A DNA stretch of 7,362 nt from Candidatus Bathyarchaeota archaeon (GCA_003662205.1 QMXQ01000074.1:1-7362), one strand, 5' to 3'. Positions 1-5,487 are shown, numbered from the stretch's first letter. Notes: generated from the letters alone by a model not told the origin. A program made the numbers and translations.

Positions 1-2
1 AC

Positions 3-1181
3 GGCAGGGGCTACGGCTACAAGAGGTTCGACACCTTCGAGGAGGCCGTCGCCTACGCACGGCGCGGCGAGGGCGGATACCACGACATCTCGGAGGGCGA
101 CAGCGAGGCGAGGTGGACCCCGACCCCGCCACCTCCGAAGCTGCCTCAGCACCTTAAGGAGTTCAAGAACCGCCACCTCGGCACCACCGTGATCTCGGAG
201 AAGCCCGTCTACGTCGAGGGCCGGGGATGGCTCTTCGAGAAGCGCTACAGAGGCCCCGGCGACATGCGGACCCGCTTCACGGTCGAGGAGCTTCAGGAGG
301 AATACGACGCCGGACAGAAGGCCATCGCCGAGAGGAAGGCCAAGGAACGGCTCTCGAAGGTCTTGGAGCGGCCGAGGGACGCGAAGGGGCGGCGGCACTG
401 GGAGAAGGCCGTCAAGCCTTACACCATCCTCGCAGAGTTCGCAACTAACCCGAAGGCGTGGGCGCCCTACCACAGCGTCCCATACGCCCGCGTCAAGGTC
501 GAAGGCGACCAGGTGGAGATCGTCGGCATGGACCCCGGCCATGTCTCCCTGACCCGCATCAGGTTCCCCAACGAGGGCCTGATCCCCGACGGCGAATACG
601 CCATCGAGGAGTCCTACACAGGCTACAAGTCGCCGCTGAAGCACCCGACCAAGGTCGTCTGGGACGCTCCGGATAGCACCCTACGCTTCAACAAGGGCAG
701 CTACGAGTCCAGCTTCAAGCTGGCGCCCCCAAACGAGATCGGTGCCGAGGATATTCCCACGCCGAAGCTGTGGTATGAGGCGGGGTTCACAGTCAAGCTC
801 GACACGCTGCTTGAGGTGACGAAGAAGGCTGTGGACGCGTTCTCGAAGCTGAAGGTGGTGGTGGCTACCAGGGATGGTGAGGGCCGGGAGCCCGCGGTGA
901 TGTTCGAGTGGAGGAAGAGCGAGGGGCAGACCCCCGTCAGGGAGATACACGCGCCGGGCATCTACGGCGATGTCCGCGATGTCCGGCTCACCGACGACGA
1001 CAGGCACGTCGCCGCCGTCTACGACCCGCAGTATCTGCTGGGTATTCTGAGGCGGATGAAGCGGATGGGCTTCGAGGTCTTGGACTTTGAGCTGAGGGAT
1101 GACATGCCGCTGCACATCAAGGCTGAGGCCGCCGACGTGGATGTGGAATACTGGCAGGCGCCCCTGATCGAAGGAGAGTGA
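3..1181 (+). CDS. Divergent PCNA-like sliding clamp with long N-terminal extension (5' partial)
   Basis: The frame is open from the window edge, so the gene begins upstream; the in-frame GTG at 189 is internal rather than a convincing start. About 392 residues are visible. The last ~255 (from roughly 501 nt before the end of the clamp's first third, near position 414) follow the archaeal PCNA plan: GMDPGHVSLTRI (codons near 525-560) matches the PCNA 'amDpshValv' strand. A linker-like LAPPNEIGAEDIPTPK stretch sits where the interdomain connector falls. The end, DMPLHIKAEA...VEYWQAPLIE, matches the typical PCNA finish (MPL-x-EY...yLAPriE). PCNA rings encircle DNA and tether polymerase, ligase and nucleases. 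The ~135 residues before the clamp are charged, include a proline-rich stretch (PTPPPPKLP) and a predicted helical charged segment, and match no domain I recognise. Host PCNA is about 245-250 residues, so the extension and low similarity suggest a viral or plasmid clamp. Clamp call is solid; the role of the extension is unknown. Confidence 0.75.
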   Translation, partial: GRGYGYKRFDTFEEAVAYARRGEGGYHDISEGDSEARWTPTPPPPKLPQHLKEFKNRHLGTTVISEKPVYVEGRGWLFEKRYRGPGDMRTRFTVEELQEEYDAGQKAIAERKAKERLSKVLERPRDAKGRRHWEKAVKPYTILAEFATNPKAWAPYHSVPYARVKVEGDQVEIVGMDPGHVSLTRIRFPNEGLIPDGEYAIEESYTGYKSPLKHPTKVVWDAPDSTLRFNKGSYESSFKLAPPNEIGAEDIPTPKLWYEAGFTVKLDTLLEVTKKAVDAFSKLKVVVATRDGEGREPAVMFEWRKSEGQTPVREIHAPGIYGDVRDVRLTDDDRHVAAVYDPQYLLGILRRMKRMGFEVLDFELRDDMPLHIKAEAADVDVEYWQAPLIEGE

Positions 1182-1191
1182 CGAAGGCTTC

Positions 1192-1359
1192 ATGCGATGG
1201 CGAAGGCGGAGAGACCGGTTGAGCCGCTTTATGAAGGCAGTCATCCTAGCTATCCACTGGCCGGGTGATTGCGCCGCTGACACTGATCTTCCCTTCAACA
1301 ACTACTTCAAGCCCCGGCGCCGGGAATTAGTGTCCTCAATCACTGGGCTGAAGCGTTGA
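1192..1359 (+). CDS. Possible small basic ORF, 55 residues (weak)
   Basis: An ATG-initiated frame of 55 codons lies in the 230-base gap between the clamp and ATPase genes. The product starts with an Arg-rich stretch (MRWRRRRDRLSRF) and resembles no family I know. The only Shine-Dalgarno-like sequence nearby (AAGGAGAG, 1171-1178) is 13 bases upstream, inside the clamp gene, which is too far for a good match. A second ATG at 1197 in another frame gives only 23 residues. The gap shows no clear TATA element, so the ATPase gene may be co-transcribed with the clamp gene. The ORF is listed because nothing else explains the gap; it may well be non-coding. Confidence 0.15.
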   Translation: MRWRRRRDRLSRFMKAVILAIHWPGDCAADTDLPFNNYFKPRRRELVSSITGLKR

Positions 1360-1411
1360 GCCGTCGTCATCCTGTAAGGGTTGCGGAGCCTGAGAAACGT
1401 AAGGAGAGGAT

Positions 1412-2518
1412 GTGGCCGCCGGTGAGAAAGTGATCCCTGAGGCCTACCTGTTCTCGGATGAGGAGTACCTGGAACTCCTAGACGAGGCGATCCGGGCGCA
1501 ACCCCGGAGCTTCACCGACCTCGGCCCCTTCTTCGAGGGCGGCCGCCACGCCCTCATACACGGGCGAACCGGATCGGGAAAAACCGCGCTACTGCTAACC
1601 CTGCTCAAGAGGCTCCACGAAGCAGGGCACCGCATCCTGATGAGGGACGACGGCGGCCTAGAGTTCCTCTACATGCTTCCCGAGATCCCAATGGTGGTTT
1701 GGGTTCCTCGAGGCTGTAAACTCGTAGTTAAAGGCCCATACGACATCGAAACACGCTCCTTCATCGACCCCAACGAGATTCTAGAAGCCGTCTTCAAGAC
1801 CGACTCCCGTTTTCACGCCGTAGTCTACGACGCGTTCTGCTGGAACCCCTCTCTGGCAGCGGGCGTTTACAGCTGCCTCTTCCAAAGCCTCATCTTCAAA
1901 TGTATGCAGACCGAAAGGAGCCGAAAGAGGCCGCTAGTCTTCAGCTTCGACGAACTGAACGACCTCATACAGCCAAGGGGATACGCGCTGACGAGGGGGC
2001 ACACCTCCGTGAGGTCGATGGTCGAGTACAACATAAGAAAGCTGCGGAAACACAAAGTCACCCTCATCGCGTCGACCCACCGCTTCAATCAGATCGGCAT
2101 CAACGTCCGGAGCCAATTCAGCTACATCTTCATCAAACAGAGCTACGGCCACGACGTCTACGACTTCATCAACAAGAACCTGATCACAGCCGCGAACCAA
2201 ACATTCTGGCAGGTGCTTCGCGACCTCACTACCATGGGACCCGAATACGTCTACATCTTCGACTACAAGAACAACTTCGACAAATGCGTGTTCCCCGACC
2301 TACCCCGCCCTGATATAACATACCACCTGCATGGCAAGATCCAAGGCGAGACCCATAACAAACAGTTCGACAACCTCGACCTCGCCATCGCAGTGCTGAG
2401 GGCAACCGGAGCCTCCTACAGAAAGATAGCGGAGATAGTCGGCCGCCACGAGAGCACCGTCAGATACAGGCTGAAGAGACTAAGAGAGGACCCCATGCTG
2501 GTCGGCTTGCTAAGGTGA
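1412..2518 (+). CDS. HerA/FtsK-superfamily P-loop ATPase with C-terminal HTH
   Basis: A 368-residue protein. Walker A is GRTGSGKT (51-58), Walker B is LVFSFDE with D180 and E181, and a sensor-like strand TLIASTHRFNQI (217-228) is followed by VRSQFSYIFIK (232-242). This order, with a His/Gln-type sensor after a polar strand, is that of HerA/FtsK/VirB4-like DNA pumps and archaeal-virus packaging ATPases of the STIV B204 type. Residues 323-356 form a helix-turn-helix (ASYRKIAEIVGRHESTVRYRLKRL), an Lrp/sigma-like fold rarely expected on a packaging motor. No membrane segment is visible. The GTG start is chosen because AGGAG at 1402-1406 lies 5 bases upstream; the overlapping ATG at 1410 is out of frame and stops after 7 codons. 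The neighbouring clamp supports a mobile-element role in genome packaging, partition or conjugation-like transfer. A replication or DNA-repair pump is the alternative. Confidence 0.7.
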   Translation: MAAGEKVIPEAYLFSDEEYLELLDEAIRAQPRSFTDLGPFFEGGRHALIHGRTGSGKTALLLTLLKRLHEAGHRILMRDDGGLEFLYMLPEIPMVVWVPRGCKLVVKGPYDIETRSFIDPNEILEAVFKTDSRFHAVVYDAFCWNPSLAAGVYSCLFQSLIFKCMQTERSRKRPLVFSFDELNDLIQPRGYALTRGHTSVRSMVEYNIRKLRKHKVTLIASTHRFNQIGINVRSQFSYIFIKQSYGHDVYDFINKNLITAANQTFWQVLRDLTTMGPEYVYIFDYKNNFDKCVFPDLPRPDITYHLHGKIQGETHNKQFDNLDLAIAVLRATGASYRKIAEIVGRHESTVRYRLKRLREDPMLVGLLR

Positions 2519-2890
2519 GATAGCGGGACGAAGCGACCATGACGAATTCCTAGAAGGGCAGGTCTACACACGACGAGCTATGGAAGAGGATCCGAGAAGT
2601 TTAGAGAAAACCGTTCTTAACCTTATGAGCGACGTAGGGAAATCCTAGATGAGTGAGTGAGGGAACCCCTATCTCACTTAAACTCAGGAGGAACGGAGAA
2701 GCGCCGTCTTCAGTAAGCCCTCGATAAATTAATAGAACTCGCGCTAGGAAGTCGAGAAAACTCGGGATTCCAGTCATCAACCTAACCGGCAGATACTAAA
2801 TTTAACATGCCAAGCACACCTCGAAAACACGACTAGTATGAAAAACGAATGTCGGCTCCGTCGGACTGCATGAAATCACCATTCGCCGTG
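2519..2890. other. Gene-poor intergenic stretch
   Basis: About 370 bases with no convincing gene on either strand, and more A+T-rich than the region to its left. It contains a protein-like open frame without a normal start (2514-2648, see findings), an imperfect inverted repeat at 2650-2686, and many stops in the remaining frames. I see no tRNA, no CRISPR-like repeats and no integrase remnant. The composition change from the high-G+C clamp/ATPase block to the toxin-antitoxin block suggests it lies at or near a boundary of acquired DNA. Confidence 0.5.
2650..2686. repeat. Imperfect inverted repeat / hairpin
   Basis: AGTGAG (2656-2661) pairs with CTCACT (2673-2678) around an 11-base loop that itself holds GG and CC. 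An outer TGAG (2650-2653) can pair with CTCA (2683-2686) across a small internal loop. It lies about 130 bases beyond the ATPase stop and is not followed by a T-run, so a terminator is not favoured. A protein-binding site or a decayed element end is possible. Confidence 0.35.
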
Positions 2891-2894
2891 GTTG

Positions 2895-2916
2895 GAAAGG
2901 CTTTTATTCAATAAAT
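2895..2916 (+). promoter_or_regulatory. vapBC promoter (BRE/TATA) with overlapping palindromic operator
   Basis: GAAAGG (2895-2900) followed by CTTTTATT (2901-2908) fits an archaeal BRE plus TATA box. Its centre is about 25 bases before the ATG at 2929, so transcription would start at or near the start codon. TTTATT-C-AATAAA (2903-2915) is a perfect 13-base palindrome over the TATA box. This is where an autoregulating dimeric AbrB-type antitoxin would be expected to bind and block TBP. The elements are seen; their binding by VapB is inferred. Confidence 0.6.
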
Positions 2917-2928
2917 GGGAAGTGGGAG

Positions 2929-3186
2929 ATGGGAATAATTATGGAGGAGGTCACCGTCGACGACAGAGGAAGGATCCTCATCCCCAAAGAGATACGGGAT
3001 CGCCTCGGCCTTAAACCGGGTAGCGGCGCGCGACTGGAAGTAGAGAGGGGCAGGCTGATCATAACGCCCCCCCTCTCCCCAGAAGAGTTCATTAGAAGCA
3101 TGGAGGGGTGCATAAAGGAGGGCAAGCCAACCATAGACCCCCTGAAGCTGAAAGAGCTCTGGAAGCAATCTACACACCAACAGTGA
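2929..3186 (+). CDS. vapB: AbrB/SpoVT-type VapB antitoxin
   Basis: An 85-residue protein with an N-terminal SpoVT/AbrB swapped-hairpin DNA-binding domain: VTVDDRGRILIPKEIRDRLG (residues 8-27) then KPGSGARLEVERGRLIITP. The tail (about 50-85), ending IDPLKLKELWK, resembles the toxin-binding C-terminus of archaeal VapB antitoxins. The partner is the overlapping PIN toxin gene. VapB neutralises VapC by occupying its active site and, as a complex, commonly represses its own promoter. Two starts are possible: ATG 2929, adjacent to GTGGGAG and fitting leaderless transcription from the TATA box at 2901-2908, or ATG 2941, which begins MEEVTVDD as many family members do. I keep 2929; the four extra residues do not affect the domain. 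Confidence 0.85.
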   Translation: MGIIMEEVTVDDRGRILIPKEIRDRLGLKPGSGARLEVERGRLIITPPLSPEEFIRSMEGCIKEGKPTIDPLKLKELWKQSTHQQ

Positions 3187-3614
3187 AAAAGATGATATTT
3201 ATCGACACAAACATCTGGTGCTACTACTTCGATGCCCGCCTCCCCGAGCACGAATACGTGATAGAACCCCTGAGAAATACATTGAAGAGCGAGGAGATCA
3301 TCGTAAACACAGTAATAGTCATGGAAGTCGCACATTACCTAACAAGAAACCTCGACGAAAAAGAAGCAAAAGAAAAAATCGAGTCCTTCATCAACCTCCG
3401 CAACATGAAGATCGTCGACTTCGACAAGGCCCTTGTGACCCTCGCGCTTGAACTACTCACGAGATACGCAAAATCGAATAGACTTGGAGGAAGAGACTCT
3501 ACGATCCTAGCCTCCCTAGATAGGTTAAAAATAAAAACACTCTTCACACACGATCAGAATCTAAAAGACCTCGCACAGAAACTAGATATAGAAATAATAG
3601 ACCTCATTCCATGA
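3183..3614 (+). CDS. vapC: PIN-domain VapC toxin ribonuclease
   Basis: A 143-residue PIN-domain protein, the usual VapC size. All four acidic metal ligands are visible: D8 in MIFIDTN, E48 in VIVMEVAHY, D105 in GGRDSTILAS and D124 in LFTHDQNL. VapC toxins are Mg/Mn-dependent endoribonucleases that cut tRNA or rRNA when free of VapB. The chosen GTG start at 3183 overlaps the vapB stop (GTGA), a coupling arrangement typical of vapBC; ATG 3192 would remove only three residues and matches the family start MIFIDTN equally well. The gene is intact, with no frameshift. It is cotranscribed with vapB from the promoter at about 2895-2908. I see no T-rich terminator after it. Confidence 0.88.
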   Translation: MKKMIFIDTNIWCYYFDARLPEHEYVIEPLRNTLKSEEIIVNTVIVMEVAHYLTRNLDEKEAKEKIESFINLRNMKIVDFDKALVTLALELLTRYAKSNRLGGRDSTILASLDRLKIKTLFTHDQNLKDLAQKLDIEIIDLIP

Positions 3615-3682
3615 AAACAGCGACAAAGGCGGGCTCAAAGATCGGTGTTACCCATAACTCCATCCATCGCGCAGGGAATGAA

Positions 3683-3712
3683 CGTAGAAAAGTATTAATC
3701 GTAGAAAAATAC
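3683..3712 (+). promoter_or_regulatory. Promoter of RHH antitoxin with direct repeats
   Basis: GTATTAAT (3692-3699) preceded by GAAAA fits a BRE/TATA box; its centre is about 27 bases before the ATG at 3723, implying a leaderless transcript. The TATA-like core is flanked by two exact copies of CGTAGAAAA (3683-3691 and 3700-3708, period 17). GTATT (3692-3696) and AATAC (3708-3712) also form a short inverted repeat. Repeats around the TATA box suggest an operator for the RHH protein made downstream; this is inferred. Confidence 0.5.
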
Positions 3713-3722
3713 ATCAAACCCT

Positions 3723-4034
3723 ATGAGCACCTCGGTGAAGATAAGCAGGGAGAGTAAACGCATCCTCGACACATTGCAGGCGAAGCTCCTCCTTACAACA
3801 GGCAAGAAGATATCCCAACAGGATCTCCTAGACAAATTGGTGAGATTCTCAGCGGAGCGAGATGATGAGCTTTTCAGACTCATCGCTGGCGTCCGACTCC
3901 CTCTTCCCCCGAAGGAAGCTGATAAGCTGATGAAATTGCCAACCGACTGGGGAGTCGAAACGAGGGAGGAGGAGATAGACATATACCTCTACGGCCGGAA
4001 AGGCGGCAAGCCCTCAGAGGTCATCACTTCCTAG
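3723..4034 (+). CDS. vapB: Ribbon-helix-helix-like VapB antitoxin (partner toxin disrupted)
   Basis: A 103-residue protein. The start (MSTSVKISRESKRILDTLQ) reads as an RHH beta-strand (residues 2-9) and helix 1, with a second helix SQQDLLDKLVRFSAER (31-46). The C-terminal part contains LPTDWGVETREEEIDIYLYG (72-91), a pattern I associate with archaeal antitoxins paired with PIN toxins. The next reading frame, 6 bases after its TAG stop, is the N-terminus of a PIN toxin truncated by a TnpB element, which supports the antitoxin assignment. It is probably transcribed leaderless from a TATA-like element at 3692-3699. Its last codons (4014-4034) overlap the 3' end of the tnpB reading frame on the opposite strand. 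Without its toxin it may be an orphan repressor or may guard against a related VapC. The family call is by pattern only. Confidence 0.65.
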   Translation: MSTSVKISRESKRILDTLQAKLLLTTGKKISQQDLLDKLVRFSAERDDELFRLIAGVRLPLPPKEADKLMKLPTDWGVETREEEIDIYLYGRKGGKPSEVITS

Positions 4035-5324
4035 AAGGGCTTGAAGATAGGAGTATTTTTGGACACCGGCGTTTTCGTAGCATTCCGTGACATCCTCCCC
4101 GCCCTTCAGGGCGGGGCTTCCGTTTGGAAGCGTTGCCGAGGTTCCGGCATTCGTCCGCGGCTTCGCGCCCGCGGCCTCATCCGCCGGTTCGGGGGTGTCA
4201 CGGCTCCCCCATCCCGCAGACCTCTTTAGCCTGCGGGCTATGTTTATCGCGGCGTTCAGGTCCCTGTCGTACTCCAGGCCGCATTCCGGGCATCTGAACT
4301 CCCTGCCATCGGCTCGGGCAACGTGCCCGCATCGGTGGCAGGTCATGCTCGTGTACGCCCGTTCCACGTATCTCACGTCTATGCCTTCGAGGTTGGCCTT
4401 GTACTCTATGTATTTCTGGAGCCTGCGGTATGGCATTGAGTGGACCCTCCTGTTCATCCGCCTCGAGAAGCGCATGTCCTCTTTCAGCCCGTTGAGGTCC
4501 TCCATGGCTATGGCTGGGGCTGGGAACTGCCTCGCGTAGGCGACGACCTCGTTCGCTATGATGTGGAGCTGCTGGTTCACCCTCCGCCGCTCCCTCGCGC
4601 CGAGCTCCCTGATTTTCCCCGGGAGCCTCTTCTCTCCCAGCCTCCTCCTTATGTGGTTGTACAGGCCCCTTACACGCTTGGTCTCGGAGCCCCGCCAGAA
4701 CCGGCCCTTGGACGGCCTACCGTCGACCAGGGCAACGGCGGTGACGAGGTTGACCTCTCCCATATCTAGGCCGACGACTGTCTCCGGCTCCTTGAGCTCG
4801 ACCGTCCTCTTTATCACGATGTGGGCGTACCAGGCGCCGCTTCGCTTGACCATCTCGACGGTCCTGAACGCGTACTCGCCCGCGAGCGCGGACCGGATCA
4901 GCTCCTCCTGTTTCTCCCCGTAGACGATGGGGAGGCTGATCCTCTCATTGTTCAGGGTGAGGGTGAGCCACCAGGGTGTGAGGGCGTTCGTCGTCTGGCT
5001 GAAGCTGTAGCACCTCCCGTCGAAGCGGATGGAGACCCTCCTTAAGTTGAGCTGGCTCCGCTTTCGCCGGGTCTCTCTGAAGCTCTTCAGAGCCTCTACA
5101 GCTTTATCTCTCGCCGTCTGGATCAGAGCTGAGGATAGATTAAACCGCGCTCTAGCCTTTTCATACGCCTCTCGATGCAGCCAATTCTTGGAGGTGGAGT
5201 TCAGGGAGAGGTACCACTTAACCAGTCTGTGGTATTCCTCCAGGCATCGGTTTAGGGCGAGGACCTTGCGCCTGTTCGGCTTGAAAACCTTTCCTATGAC
5301 GGTGAGCTGAACATCCTTCAGCAC
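4014..5324 (-). CDS. tnpB: TnpB RNA-guided nuclease with host-encoded C-terminal tail
   Basis: A 436-residue TnpB, the omega-RNA-guided DNA endonuclease ancestral to Cas12. RuvC residues are present: D187 in VVGLDMGEVN, E275 in AIAMEDLNGL, and the Asp of DRDLNAAINIA (353/355). A four-Cys zinc finger (C329, C332, C345, C348; CHRCG and CPECG) lies before the last RuvC motif. The N-terminal half fits the wedge/REC part, beginning MLKDVQLTV from a GTG. GAGG (near 5335-5338) precedes it, and a TATA-like TTAAATAT lies about 35 bases upstream. It appears catalytically intact. The frame has no stop inside the element: from codon 413 it leaves the right end and adds 23 residues from antisense vapC/vapB DNA, stopping at 4014. 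TnpB keeps donor sites by cutting empty copies; guide and TAM come from the element's flanks. Confidence 0.9.
   Translation of the reverse strand: MLKDVQLTVIGKVFKPNRRKVLALNRCLEEYHRLVKWYLSLNSTSKNWLHREAYEKARARFNLSSALIQTARDKAVEALKSFRETRRKRSQLNLRRVSIRFDGRCYSFSQTTNALTPWWLTLTLNNERISLPIVYGEKQEELIRSALAGEYAFRTVEMVKRSGAWYAHIVIKRTVELKEPETVVGLDMGEVNLVTAVALVDGRPSKGRFWRGSETKRVRGLYNHIRRRLGEKRLPGKIRELGARERRRVNQQLHIIANEVVAYARQFPAPAIAMEDLNGLKEDMRFSRRMNRRVHSMPYRRLQKYIEYKANLEGIDVRYVERAYTSMTCHRCGHVARADGREFRCPECGLEYDRDLNAAINIARRLKRSAGWGSRDTPEPADEAAGAKPRTNAGTSATLPNGSPALKGGEDVTECYENAGVQKYSYLQALLGSDDL
4041..4088 (+). pseudogene. vapC: PIN-domain vapC toxin, truncated by TnpB element
   Basis: From TTG 4041 the frame reads MKIGVFLDTGVFVAFR, a typical PIN-domain N-terminus with the first catalytic Asp at residue 8. 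It follows the RHH antitoxin gene directly. At about codon 16 it runs into the right end of the TnpB element (tip near 4088). The same frame continues as antisense TnpB sequence to a stop at 4229, with no PIN motifs. Joining across the element at the shared GTCA (antisense) tips would read FRDE in frame, which suits a PIN protein, but the sequence beyond (INWKRIARS...) lacks PIN character and soon runs antisense to a MoaD-like gene. So most of the toxin is missing from the window, through a deletion with or before the insertion. A TTG start is assumed; no strong Shine-Dalgarno is seen. Confidence 0.7.
4068..4230 (-). ncRNA. Candidate omega-RNA (reRNA) with guide in vapC
   Basis: TnpB omega-RNAs consist of the 3' part of the tnpB transcript and right end, followed by a flank-encoded guide of about 16-20 nt. 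Here this region folds readily: CCGCGG...CCGCGG (4155-4160/4169-4174, 8-base loop), GCTTCC/GGAAGC (4116-4131, 4-base loop) and the terminal 8-bp hairpin (4097-4116), which shares base 4116 with the previous one. The guide would begin just past the tip, near 4087, reading CGGAATGCTACGAAAACGCC on the - strand, which is antisense vapC. The scaffold overlaps the tnpB coding end. The 5' boundary at 4230 is approximate; function is inferred from TnpB biology. Confidence 0.5.
4097..4116. repeat. Right-end hairpin of TnpB element
   Basis: CCCCGCCC-TTCA-GGGCGGGG on the + strand, a perfect 8-bp stem with a 4-base loop, placed about 9 bases inside the element tip. Subterminal hairpins like this are recognised by IS605-type Y1 transposases and also form the end of the omega-RNA scaffold. 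Confidence 0.85.
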
Positions 5325-5355
5325 GGGAACATCCTCGCAAAACGGGGGTCCAGTG

Positions 5356-5363
5356 ATATTTAA
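5356..5363 (-). promoter_or_regulatory. Putative tnpB TATA box
   Basis: On the - strand, GCTTAAATATC places a TATA-like TTAAATAT about 35 bases before the GTG at 5324, implying a start of transcription near 5333 and a leader of about 10 bases. It lies inside the left end, so the element would carry its own promoter. A stronger-looking TTTATAAAAATC outside the element (5412-5420) could also drive - strand transcription. Confidence 0.45.
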
Positions 5364-5378
5364 GCATCGCCATTCATC

Positions 5379-5398
5379 CCCCCCGCTGAAGCAGGGGG
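5379..5398. repeat. Left-end hairpin of TnpB element
   Basis: On the - strand, CCCCCTGC-TTCA-GCGGGGG forms an 8-bp stem (one G-T wobble) with a 4-base loop, 5 bases inside the left tip. It mirrors the right-end hairpin in stem length and loop size, supporting the element boundaries. Confidence 0.8.
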
Positions 5399-5487
5399 TT
5401 TTCTGACGAGATTTTTATAAACTGGAAGCGAATCGCACGCTCGATGGTTCTCGCTCCTCACAGGCTCCATGCTACGCGCGTGGGTTC

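Larger units (their letters stand above)
4088..5403 (-). mobile_element. TnpB-only IS200/IS605-family (IS1341-like) element
   Basis: The element is about 1.3 kb, with hairpins near both ends and one gene, tnpB; no tnpA (Y1 transposase) is present, so it would need one in trans. Read on the - strand, the left end begins near 5403 with GAAAACCCCC and a hairpin at 5398-5379. The right end has a perfect 8-bp, TTCA-loop hairpin (4097-4116) and finishes GAGGATGTCA near 4088. The tetranucleotide GTCA appears at both tips (5407-5404 and 4091-4088), as expected when the target flank and the right cleavage site resemble each other. There are no terminal inverted repeats or target duplication, as is normal for single-strand transposition. 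Tip positions are inferred to within a few bases. The insertion interrupts a vapC gene. Confidence 0.78.

Noticed and set aside
681..1301. Long - strand open frame opposite the clamp gene
   Set aside because: It is the complement of a gene with clear PCNA motifs, has low-complexity His/Leu/Arg-rich composition, and no recognisable domain.
2717..2785. Short frame encoding ALDKLIELALGSRENSG in the gene-poor stretch
   Set aside because: It has no start codon, follows a stop directly, and is too short to tell from chance.
2547..4040. Exact 13-base repeat TTCCTAGAAGGGC at 2547-2559 and 4028-4040, considered as an attachment-site pair
   Set aside because: One exact 13-base match is roughly what chance gives in a 7-kb window, and neither copy lies by a tRNA or integrase gene.
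4041..4229. A complete 62-residue gene from TTG 4041
   Set aside because: Only the first ~16 codons are PIN-like; the rest is antisense to the TnpB C-terminus, so it is treated as a truncated vapC.
4097..5398. The end hairpins as Rho-independent terminators or a CRISPR remnant
   Set aside because: They lie just inside the tips of a TnpB element, where subterminal hairpins are expected, and there is no repeat-spacer pattern.
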